DNA of 43,740 bases. It comes from an uncultured Oscillospiraceae bacterium. Lineage in GTDB: Bacteria > Bacillota > Clostridia > Oscillospirales > Oscillospiraceae. The DNA is taken from the NCBI GenBank assembly GCA_947600025.1, contig CANQFY010000008.1:1-43740 (forward strand), written 5' to 3'. How positions within the stretch are numbered: position 1 is the stretch's first letter; each line of letters begins with the position of its first letter. This document shows, in pieces, positions 7,858-17,570 of this stretch. A program made the position numbers and the translations under genes. Under the pieces are notes generated by a model. The model ran no database searches, was not told where the DNA came from, and saw only the letters and a program-made list of their open reading frames with translations.

Positions 7858-10080
7858 TCACCCCCTGTAAATAATGGTCCCGTCCTCGTCGGTGCGGTAG
7901 ACGGTGCAGCCGAATTGGGCCAGCCGGTCCAGAATTTCCGGGGCCGGATGGCCGTAAGAATTGTCCGCCCCCACGCTGATCACCGCCACCTTTGGATGAG
8001 TCGCCTCCAAAAGGTCCGGGGATGTGGAGGTCTTGGAGCCGTGGTGGCCCACAATCAGCACCTCCAGCTCCGGCAAGGCGATCTTCTCCATCAGCGCCGC
8101 CTCCCCGGCAGCGGAGCGGTCCCCGGTCACAAGTATATCCGTTCCGGATGTCTGGAACAGGACGCACAGGCTCCCGTCGTTGTCGGACAGCGCCGGGTCC
8201 CCGGAAATCAGAGAGATTAGGGTATTGGAATAGGAAATCTGATAGCTCCGCTCCACCGTCAGGCTGGACCGGCCGGCGCCATAGCCCGGGTCCTCCTCCG
8301 GAAGAAACAGAATGTCCGCCGGAATCCGGGTAAGCAGATAGGGCAGCCCCGCGGCGTGGTCGGCGTCGAAATGGGTCAGGATCACCCCGTCCAGCCGCCG
8401 GATGCCCTGGGACAGCAGGGTGTCCGCCGCCAGATCCGCCGCGTCCTGGGCATTGTCCCCGCCGCAGTCCACCAGGTAGGTCTTCCCCTCGCTCTGAAAG
8501 AGCAGGCACTGCCCCTGGCCCACGTCCAGGACCGTCAGCCGGAAATCATCCAGCCGGGGCAGGAACCAGGAGACCAGCAGCGCCGCGCACAGTCCCGCGA
8601 TCCCCAGGCAGGAGAACAGCAAGGGTTTCTTTCGCGGGAGCAGCAGAAAAATGCCCAGCAAAATATAGCATCCCGCCAGCCAGATCACAGCGTAGGGGTT
8701 CACGGTATACACCGCCGCCAGCGGAAAAGCGGCCAGCACCCGGGCGGCGCCCAGGACGTACCTTGCAAGCCAGGCCGCCAGCCACGCCAGCGCCCGCCCC
8801 GCCGGCAGAAAGAGCCATCCCAGGACGCAGGAGAGCATGGCGGCGTAAAACAGCAGATTCACTGCCCAGAGGCACAGCAGGTTGGTAACAGGCCCCACCA
8901 GGCTCACCGCCCCAAAGTAGGCGGCGGACAAAGGCGTGGTCACAGCCATCGCCCCCAGGGTCACGGAGACGCCTCCGGCCAGCCAGCGGACCAGTCGGGC
9001 CCGGAGGGTCTTGCCCTCCCCGCCCAAATGCTCCGTCAGCCAGGAGCGGAGGGGCTGAGCGAACAGGAAGATCCCCGCCATGCAGCCCACGGAGAGCTGG
9101 AAGCTGATATTCGTCACTGTCATGGGATTGAACGCCAGCATCCCCACCACCGCGGCGGCCAAGGCCGTGGGCGGGTCGTACTCCTGCCCCAGAAGCATTG
9201 CCAGCAGCGTCAGCCCGGACATGACGCAGGCCCGGGTGACGGAGGGTGTGAAACCCGCCACAGCGGCAAAAAGGATCAGGGTAGGGATCCCCACCGCCGC
9301 CGTCAGGATCCGGCGCTTCCGGGTGAACAGGCAGATCAGCGAAAACAAAATGGACACATGGAGGCCGGACACCGCCACGATATGACGGATGCCGCTGAGG
9401 CGAAAGGCGGTGTTTTCCTCGTAGCTCAGGCCCCCGGTGTCCCCCAGCAGCAATCCACGGATAAAGGGCGCCACATCCTCCGGGAAAATCCGGTCGATCA
9501 GCTCCAAAATCCCCCGACGCAGTACCGCCGGCCGGCTGTAAAGGGGGACTTCCTCCCCCGATATCTTCTCCGGCGTCCCCTGGGCGTAGGCCAGCAGAAA
9601 AATGCCCTTCCCGCTCTGATAGGAGATCTCCTCCCCAGCGTCGGGAACCGTGGTTTGAAACCGGAAGCTGCCCCGCAGAAAATCGCCGGGGGCCAGGTCC
9701 TCCTCCCCGCTGTAATAGATCCGCACCCGGTAGGGCTTCCCGTCCAGGGTCACCGCCCCGTCGGCAGCCTTGCCGTAGCGGGTTTCGTAGCTGTAATCCG
9801 TGATTTCCATCTGGGCGGAAGCGGTGCGGCCCTCCAGGGAGCGGGCGGGGGCAAGGTAAATTTGGTCATAACCCCAGCACCAAGCAGACCCAATGGCACA
9901 GCCCAGCAGGAGCCATGCCGCGAATCGGGCCTCCCGCACCCGCCGGGACAGCAGCACCGCCAGAAACAGTCCCGCTCCCGCGCCCAGCCCAAGGAGCAGC
10001 AGTCCGTTTCCCGGAAGAAGGTACGCCCACACGGCGCTGGCCCCGGCGAATCCAAGGCCGAACCAAACCAGCTTGCGCAT
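7858..10080 (-). CDS. comEC: ComEC/Rec2 DNA uptake channel protein
   Basis: ComEC moves single-stranded DNA across the cytoplasmic membrane during natural transformation. The 740 residues show three parts in the family order: an N-terminal membrane and OB-like region (DUF4131-type, about 1-190), a polytopic Competence domain (about 200-500) with the GLLLGDTGGL and SGLHVSILF blocks, and a C-terminal metallo-beta-lactamase domain. In the last part, DVGQGQCLLF, LTHFDADHAAGL (HxDxDH) and VGHHGSKTS are intact, so the nuclease-like site looks functional. GGGAGG precedes the ATG. It lies 23 nt after alaS with no promoter or terminator in the gap. comEA and comK-like genes are not in the window. Confidence 0.93.
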   Translation of the reverse strand: MRKLVWFGLGFAGASAVWAYLLPGNGLLLLGLGAGAGLFLAVLLSRRVREARFAAWLLLGCAIGSAWCWGYDQIYLAPARSLEGRTASAQMEITDYSYETRYGKAADGAVTLDGKPYRVRIYYSGEEDLAPGDFLRGSFRFQTTVPDAGEEISYQSGKGIFLLAYAQGTPEKISGEEVPLYSRPAVLRRGILELIDRIFPEDVAPFIRGLLLGDTGGLSYEENTAFRLSGIRHIVAVSGLHVSILFSLICLFTRKRRILTAAVGIPTLILFAAVAGFTPSVTRACVMSGLTLLAMLLGQEYDPPTALAAAVVGMLAFNPMTVTNISFQLSVGCMAGIFLFAQPLRSWLTEHLGGEGKTLRARLVRWLAGGVSVTLGAMAVTTPLSAAYFGAVSLVGPVTNLLCLWAVNLLFYAAMLSCVLGWLFLPAGRALAWLAAWLARYVLGAARVLAAFPLAAVYTVNPYAVIWLAGCYILLGIFLLLPRKKPLLFSCLGIAGLCAALLVSWFLPRLDDFRLTVLDVGQGQCLLFQSEGKTYLVDCGGDNAQDAADLAADTLLSQGIRRLDGVILTHFDADHAAGLPYLLTRIPADILFLPEEDPGYGAGRSSLTVERSYQISYSNTLISLISGDPALSDNDGSLCVLFQTSGTDILVTGDRSAAGEAALMEKIALPELEVLIVGHHGSKTSTSPDLLEATHPKVAVISVGADNSYGHPAPEILDRLAQFGCTVYRTDEDGTIIYRG

Positions 10081-10103
10081 GGCGTACCTCCCTTCCAGAT
10101 TCC

Positions 10104-12746
<2,643 letters not shown>

Positions 12747-12777
12747 TTGGTTTTCCCTCCAAAAATTTGTTTTTTGC

Positions 12778-12815
12778 AAAAAAGAAACACCTCACCCCCA
12801 AATTTAGGGGCGAGG
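12778..12815 (-). terminator. T-box leader terminator (attenuator)
   Basis: On the minus strand, CCTCGCCCC pairs with GGGGTGAGG (12815-12807 and 12798-12790) with one G-T wobble, followed by TGTTTCTTTTTT. It lies directly after the T-box sequence and before alaS, the position of the terminator that competes with the antiterminator. Confidence 0.85.
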
Positions 12816-13007
12816 CGACTCGCGGTACCACCCTAATTGCCGCCAAAGAAACGGCATCTTTCACGCTCTGTAACGGGAGCGCCCGTCCCGGTCTCCCGGG
12901 CAGCTTGGAAGTGGCTCGCGAACGTCCCGGCAGGGGCTTGCACCTGACCCCCCTCGCTGAAGACGGAGCTATCCGCTTGGCTTCCGCATCGTTTTTTTTG
13001 CATATCC
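12778..13007 (-). promoter_or_regulatory. T-box leader controlling alaS
   Basis: This leader senses uncharged tRNA, probably tRNA-Ala given the gene it precedes. The T-box sequence AATTAGGGTGGTACCGCG is exact on the minus strand at 12838-12821, matching AANNNGGGTGGNACCGCG. It is followed by the terminator hairpin at 12815-12778 and preceded by about 165 nt of pairing-rich sequence consistent with stem I. A GCC triplet followed by A at 12915-12913 is a candidate alanine specifier codon; that placement is a guess that needs a fold. The 304-nt space between alaS and spoIID is filled by this leader and its promoter. Confidence 0.93.
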
Positions 13008-13013
13008 TTAGAT

Positions 13014-13041
13014 ATTGTAGCACGAAACGGGAATTTGTCAA
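13014..13041 (-). promoter_or_regulatory. Sigma-A promoter of the alaS T-box operon
   Basis: On the minus strand, TTGACA (13041-13036) and TACAAT (13019-13014) are separated by 16 bp. The predicted start near 13007 gives a leader of about 260 nt before the alaS ATG. Confidence 0.85.
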
Positions 13042-13050
13042 CTTTTTTCT

Positions 13051-14013
13051 TTAGGTTTTCCGGGTTTCCAGGGTGGTTCCCTGATAGTAGTGGGCCAGGA
13101 TCGAAGCGTAGTCCGCCCCGGCGGCGGCCATGGCGTCGGCGCCGTACTGGCTCATGCCCACCCGGTGCCCAAAGCCGTGGGTGGTGATCCAGATCCCCGC
13201 CGCGCCCGCCTCCACGGTAAAGGCGGTGGAGCGCAGTCCCAGAAGGCGCCGCAACTCGGTACCCCGGTAGGTTCGGCCGCCGATGGCCATCTCCTCCACC
13301 CCGCCGCCGGCGGTGTAGGACGCCGATCCGAACCAGGTCTCCGGGCTTCCAGTGAGGCCGCCCAGAGCCTGGGAAAATTCCTCCGGGGTGAAGAACACCC
13401 GGTCCGTATAGTGGGCCGCCCCCTCCTCGCCGGGGCTATCCGTGGAGCGGAGGTAGGGCACGTCGGCGCCCCAGACCGCCAAGGCATCCTCCGTCCGGCC
13501 GCCGGAACAGGAGAAGTAGGTCGCCTCGATCAGTTCCCCTTGGTAGCACAGCACCTGTCCCCAGGTGGCCTGGACCGCCGCCGTCACCTTGTCCACCGCC
13601 CCTTCCGCGCCCCCCTGAGCAAGATAATCCACCGGGGCGCAGTAGGCCTGGCAGCAGGCGGCGTCGGTACAGACCATGCCGGGGTGCTTGGAGTTTTGCT
13701 CCTGGGCCCGTAAGGCAAAGGTACGGGCCACCACCGACTGAGCTTTCAGCGCCTCCAGCTCAAAGTCTGCCGGCATCTCCCCCAGCACTACCCCCACCAG
13801 ATAGTCCTCCAGATCCATTTGCTGAGCCTGTCCATCCGGCAGAAGCACCCGCACCATGGCGGTTTCCAGCTGGGTCTCGGCAAGCTGAGAGGCCCCTTCG
13901 GGCTGGGAAGAGGGTGTGCCTTGGGCAGGGGGATCCGTCAGGCTAAACAGGATCCAGGGAAGCAGAGCCCCCAGCGCTACCGCCAGGGCGGCTTCCAACC
14001 AAAATCTTTTCAC
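13051..14013 (-). CDS. spoIID: SpoIID-type sporulation peptidoglycan lytic transglycosylase
   Basis: SpoIID strips stem-less septal glycan during engulfment in the mother cell and works with SpoIIM and SpoIIP. The 320 residues have a single N-terminal membrane anchor (about 5-24), a Pro/Ser/Gln-rich linker, and the SpoIID domain. GEMPADFELEALKAQSVVART contains the catalytic Glu79. The C-terminal THGFGHRVGMSQYGA block is the conserved GHxxGxSQyGA motif. The start codon is GTG at 14013, with AGGAGG 8 nt upstream. It is monocistronic. No convincing sigma-E promoter could be read; TAAAAT (14040-14035) next to an inverted CCAGGG/CCCTGG repeat (14041-14054) is only a weak candidate. Its presence implies an endospore former. 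A SpoIID/LytB paralogue acting elsewhere is possible. Confidence 0.88.
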   Translation of the reverse strand: MKRFWLEAALAVALGALLPWILFSLTDPPAQGTPSSQPEGASQLAETQLETAMVRVLLPDGQAQQMDLEDYLVGVVLGEMPADFELEALKAQSVVARTFALRAQEQNSKHPGMVCTDAACCQAYCAPVDYLAQGGAEGAVDKVTAAVQATWGQVLCYQGELIEATYFSCSGGRTEDALAVWGADVPYLRSTDSPGEEGAAHYTDRVFFTPEEFSQALGGLTGSPETWFGSASYTAGGGVEEMAIGGRTYRGTELRRLLGLRSTAFTVEAGAAGIWITTHGFGHRVGMSQYGADAMAAAGADYASILAHYYQGTTLETRKT

Positions 14014-14104
14014 GGCTAACGCCTCCTTTTGCCCATTTTACCAGGGAACCCTGGAGAAAATCAGCCGCAATCCGCCGGAAATCCATCCAATTTTTCCCCA
14101 GGAC

Positions 14105-14133
14105 TTGACATTGCTCCCTAAGCCCTGTATAAT
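14105..14133 (+). promoter_or_regulatory. Perfect consensus sigma-A promoter of the LRR membrane protein
   Basis: TTGACA (14105-14110) and TATAAT (14128-14133) are exactly 17 bp apart. The predicted transcription start near 14140 leaves about 35 nt before the ATG at 14175. Confidence 0.9.
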
Positions 14134-14174
14134 AAATTACAAAGTATAACAAATTGGAAACGGAGCGCGAACAA

Positions 14175-15914
14175 ATGAAACGAGCGATGCGCGTGATCCT
14201 GCCGCTGCTGCTGGTATTCGCTGTACTGGGCAGCGCGGCGTGGTACTTATTTGTATATGATCAGGATTTCACCCGGGATATGCTATTGCAGCAGGCCCGC
14301 TACTGGGAGAGCAACGGGCGCCAGTCTCTGGCCACCTGGTTTTATAATCAGGCCTACTCCCAGGCCAATCAGGATGAGGACGTGGCCATCGAGCTGGCCA
14401 TGCAGTACAAAAACGCCGGGAACTACACCAAGGCGGAGTATACCCTGTCCAACGCCATTGCCGACGGGGGCACCTCTAAGCTGTACCAGGTCCTGTGCCA
14501 GGTCTATGTGGAGCAGGACAAGCTGCTGGACGCGGTGCAGATGCTGGACACGATCTCCAACCCCGAGGTCAAGGCGGAGCTGGACGCTATGCGACCCTCC
14601 GTCCCGGTCTGCTACCCGGAGCCGGGCTTTTACACCCAGTACATTACCGTGACCATGGAGGCCGACGGCACCCTGTATTACAGCGACCTGGGCGAGTATC
14701 CCTCCATTTCCGACGAGCCCTACTCCGCACCCGTGGAACTGGGCCAGGGAGAGACCACCATCTATGCGGTCGCCGTGGGGGATAACGGTCTGGTCAGTCC
14801 TCTGGCGATCTACGGCTACACCATCGGCGGCATTATTGAGCCCGCCACCTTCACCGACCCGGCCATGGAGGCTGCCCTCCGGGAAGCGCTGGGCGTGGAT
14901 GAAAACAAAGTCGTCTACACCAACGACCTGTGGATCATCTCCGCCTTTACCGTTCCGGAGGACGCCCAGAGCTATGCCGATCTGGCCCTCCTGCCCTATC
15001 TGGAGAGTCTGACGGTGAAGAACGGACTTCCCCAGGAGCTGCACTACATTGCCGCCCTTTCCCATCTGACAGAGCTGAATATCTCCGGCTGCCGGGTCAG
15101 CAATGAGGATCTTGCCTCCATCGCCGCCCTGCCGGAGCTGACCAAGCTGACCCTGGAGGACTGCGGCCTGGCCTCGGTCAACACCCTCTCCACCGCCCAA
15201 AAGCTGACCTATCTGAACCTGAACGACAATACCATCGGCAATCTGGCCCCCATCGGCGGCATGGCGGAGCTGCAGGAGTTGCGCCTGTCCCGGAACGCGG
15301 TGACAGACCTGGGCTATCTGTCCGGGCTGAACAATCTGACCACCCTGGACGTGTCCTACAACTCCCTGACCTCCATTGCCCCGGTGTGCGGCATTCGGAG
15401 CCTGGCCTGGCTGGACGTGAGCCACAACAAGCTGGCCAGCCTGGGGGCGGTGGACAATCTGCCCGCCCTGACCTACCTGGCGGCGGGAGCCAATCAGCTG
15501 ACGGAGGTAGGACAGCTGGCCCACTGTTCCGGCTTGGAAACCCTGGACATCTCCAACAATGCCCTGACGGACATCACCGCCCTGGCGGCGCTGGACAAGC
15601 TGGTGAAGCTGGACTTCTCCCACAACCAGGTGGTGGAGATCCCCCAGTGGGACCAGAGCTGCGCCCTGGTCACCATCGACGGGTCCTACAATCTGATCGA
15701 GTCGCTGGCGCCTCTGTCGGGGCTGGGCGCTCTGAACAACGTCCTGATGGATTACAACGAGGCCATCGAGTCGGTGGAGGAGCTGGCGGAATGCCCCAAT
15801 CTGATCCAGGTCAACGTCTTCGGCACCGCCGTTACCGACGCCTCCATGCTCACGGAGCAGAGCATCATCGTCAACTTTGACCCCACCGCCGGCGCGGGGG
15901 AGGAAGAGGAATAG
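14175..15914 (+). CDS. Membrane-anchored leucine-rich repeat protein with a CHB/HEX-like domain
   Basis: This 579-residue protein has one N-terminal membrane segment (about 7-25) and no cleavable site or wall-sorting signal, so it is probably tethered with the bulk outside. Residues 30-130 form TPR-like helical pairs. Residues about 145-225 (YTQYITVTMEA...TLYYSD...TIYAVAVGDNGLVSP) resemble the CHB_HEX_C_1/Fn3-associated beta domain. About 230-560 are internalin-type LRRs of 20-22 residues (LTxLNISxC, LxxLDVSYN, LETLDISNN). The tail is acidic. A TTG start at 14154 is rejected because it lacks a ribosome site; ATG 14175 has GGAG 9 nt upstream. It is monocistronic, converges on the cohesin gene and carries no dockerin. 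An adhesion or scaffolding role is inferred only from the repeats. Confidence 0.88.
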   Translation: MKRAMRVILPLLLVFAVLGSAAWYLFVYDQDFTRDMLLQQARYWESNGRQSLATWFYNQAYSQANQDEDVAIELAMQYKNAGNYTKAEYTLSNAIADGGTSKLYQVLCQVYVEQDKLLDAVQMLDTISNPEVKAELDAMRPSVPVCYPEPGFYTQYITVTMEADGTLYYSDLGEYPSISDEPYSAPVELGQGETTIYAVAVGDNGLVSPLAIYGYTIGGIIEPATFTDPAMEAALREALGVDENKVVYTNDLWIISAFTVPEDAQSYADLALLPYLESLTVKNGLPQELHYIAALSHLTELNISGCRVSNEDLASIAALPELTKLTLEDCGLASVNTLSTAQKLTYLNLNDNTIGNLAPIGGMAELQELRLSRNAVTDLGYLSGLNNLTTLDVSYNSLTSIAPVCGIRSLAWLDVSHNKLASLGAVDNLPALTYLAAGANQLTEVGQLAHCSGLETLDISNNALTDITALAALDKLVKLDFSHNQVVEIPQWDQSCALVTIDGSYNLIESLAPLSGLGALNNVLMDYNEAIESVEELAECPNLIQVNVFGTAVTDASMLTEQSIIVNFDPTAGAGEEEE

Positions 15915-15934
15915 CTTCCCATTTATAAAATGGA

Positions 15935-15975
15935 TTCCGCCCCGAGCGCAGATTGCGCCCGGGGCGGAAATGTTT
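15935..15975 (+). terminator. Terminator-like hairpin after the LRR gene
   Basis: A 15-bp stem with one mismatch (15935-15949 with 15955-15969) has a 5-nt loop and begins 20 nt after the stop codon. The tail ATGTTT is short on uridines, so efficiency is uncertain. Confidence 0.65.
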
Positions 15976-16054
15976 AGCGGCTGGCAGTAAAATTTAGGAG
16001 GTTTTTGTGCCGGAGGTTACCAATGGAGCGGTCTATTTTGTGGCCGGTATAGAC

Positions 16055-16081
16055 GCGCCCCCGGTGGTATGCCGGGGGCGC
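16055..16081 (-). terminator. Strong hairpin downstream of the cohesin gene
   Basis: GCGCCCCCGG (16055-16064) pairs perfectly with CCGGGGGCGC (16072-16081) around a 7-nt loop, 20 nt past the stop codon of the leftward cohesin gene. There is no uridine tract on either side, so it may stabilise the 3' end rather than terminate. Confidence 0.5.
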
Positions 16082-16100
16082 TTGGCGTGTGACGTATTAA

Positions 16101-17555
16101 TTATTTGCGCTTTTTCTTTCCGGCGAAGCTCAGAGCTATCGCCAGGCCGGACACCGCCATCAGGCACACCCACAGGGCAGGGGCGGCAAAATCGCCGGTC
16201 TTGGGGGGATCGTTGGGGGAGGTGGAGGGCTTCGGCTGGGTCTGGGTCTCAGTCGGCGTCGGCCGCGTCACATGGGGACGGTCCGCGGGAATCGTCTCCA
16301 CCTGCTCATAGCCGCAGATAGAACAGGTCCGCTTCCGGCTGCCATCCTGGGAAGCAGTGGCCTCCTGGGTCACCTCCCAGTCGCCGTAAGTATGGGCGGT
16401 CAGTCCGTCCTTCTCGCCACATTCGCAGGCGTGGAAGTGGCCGCTCTCGTCAGAACTCCACTCCGGGGCAAAGGTATGGGGGATTTTCGGAAGTACGGTC
16501 TGCTCCTTGGTAATGGGGCTGGTCCCCTCCTGGTCCTCAAAAATCGCGCCACACTCCGTACAGGTCCAGTATTCGATGTTGCCATCCTTCTGATGGGTGG
16601 GGTCCTTGGCCTCGGTCTTCGTCAGAATGTGCTCATGCTTGGGGATCTCGGTATTTTCGTTGCGCTTATAATGGCAGACCGTGCATTCCTCGTGCTTGAG
16701 GCCGGTATCGTCCGCGGTGGCGGGCTTGTCCACGACCCATTCAAAAGTGTGGGCGGTCTTGGGGCCCTGGTCGCCGCAGGCGCAGAGCTGCCAGTGGTTT
16801 TCGGCGTCGGTCTGGTAGGCGCCGGCGTAGGTGTGAGGCTCCACGGTGACGGCGCAGGTGGCGGATGCCTTGCCGTCAGCGGTAGTGGCGGTGATGGTGG
16901 CCGCGCCGCCGGAGACGGCGGTGACCTTGCCGGAGGCGTCCACGGTGGCCACATTGGGATGGTCAGACTCCCAATTCACGCTCTGGCTGGCGTTGGGAGG
17001 CGTGACAGTAGCGGTCAGGGTCTCGGAGGCTCCCTGGTGCAGCTTGAGGTCCGTCTCGCTCAGATTCACGCCGGTGGGGTCCACAGAGACGGTAATGGAG
17101 CCGTTTTGGATGGCGAAGTCGACAAGCTCCTCTTTCGTGTTGGAGGCGTCCAGCTTGCCAGTGATTTTAACAGGGTATTCACCAGCGGGGGCGGTTTCGG
17201 AAACCTTGAAGGTCATGGTGGCGTGGAGCCAGGAGCCCTCGAAATCCTTCAGGCCGTTGACCCAGGTGATCTTCATACCGCTGTCCAGGGTCGGGGAGGT
17301 CATTTTGAAGCTGTTGTTGTCCTCGATATTGAAGTTAACCTTCTCCATCGTCAAATTGGTATCGTCATATTCGATGGTCAGAATCATGGCGGTAATACCG
17401 GGACTGTTCTTGACGCTGACAGTCACATCTACGGTTTCACCGGCTTTGGCAGCGACCTTGGAAATCTCCAGAGCCGGCTCCCCGGCGGCGAAGACCTGGG
17501 ACATGGACAGAACCATGGCGCACAGGACAAAAAGCGCGATTATTGTCTTTTTCAT
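16101..17555 (-). CDS. Cell-wall cohesin-domain protein with PPKTG sorting signal
   Basis: This 484-residue secreted protein has a signal peptide (1-24), a cohesin-like beta-sandwich (about 27-156: LEISKVAAKAGETVDVTVSV..., GITAMILTIEYDDTNL, and GSWLHATMTFKVS), a BIG2 Ig-like domain (about 161-238), and two long repeats with paired cysteines (241-309 and 360-423; C258/C260, C291/C294, C332/C335, C377/C379, C411/C414). A Pro/Thr spacer follows, then PPKTG (450-454), a membrane segment and KKKRK. This is a complete wall-sorting signal of the (S/P)PXTG type used by C. difficile SrtB. Cohesins bind dockerins, and the gene immediately upstream (15 nt) encodes a dockerin protein. GGAGGA precedes the ATG. 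The architecture is seen; partner binding and anchoring are inferred. Confidence 0.88.
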   Translation of the reverse strand: MKKTIIALFVLCAMVLSMSQVFAAGEPALEISKVAAKAGETVDVTVSVKNSPGITAMILTIEYDDTNLTMEKVNFNIEDNNSFKMTSPTLDSGMKITWVNGLKDFEGSWLHATMTFKVSETAPAGEYPVKITGKLDASNTKEELVDFAIQNGSITVSVDPTGVNLSETDLKLHQGASETLTATVTPPNASQSVNWESDHPNVATVDASGKVTAVSGGAATITATTADGKASATCAVTVEPHTYAGAYQTDAENHWQLCACGDQGPKTAHTFEWVVDKPATADDTGLKHEECTVCHYKRNENTEIPKHEHILTKTEAKDPTHQKDGNIEYWTCTECGAIFEDQEGTSPITKEQTVLPKIPHTFAPEWSSDESGHFHACECGEKDGLTAHTYGDWEVTQEATASQDGSRKRTCSICGYEQVETIPADRPHVTRPTPTETQTQPKPSTSPNDPPKTGDFAAPALWVCLMAVSGLAIALSFAGKKKRK

Positions 17556-17570
17556 GATGATATTCCTCCG

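Noticed and set aside
14154..14174. TTG start for the LRR protein seven codons upstream
   Set aside because: No ribosome site lies before it, whereas GGAG precedes the ATG at 14175 at a proper distance.
14283..15623. Open frame of 446 codons antisense to the LRR gene
   Set aside because: It mirrors the repeated leucine codons of the LRRs, giving a Gln/Val/His-rich pseudo-protein with no start signal.
16007..16321. Plus-strand frame after the LRR gene
   Set aside because: It opposes the end of the cohesin gene and shows no recognisable protein.
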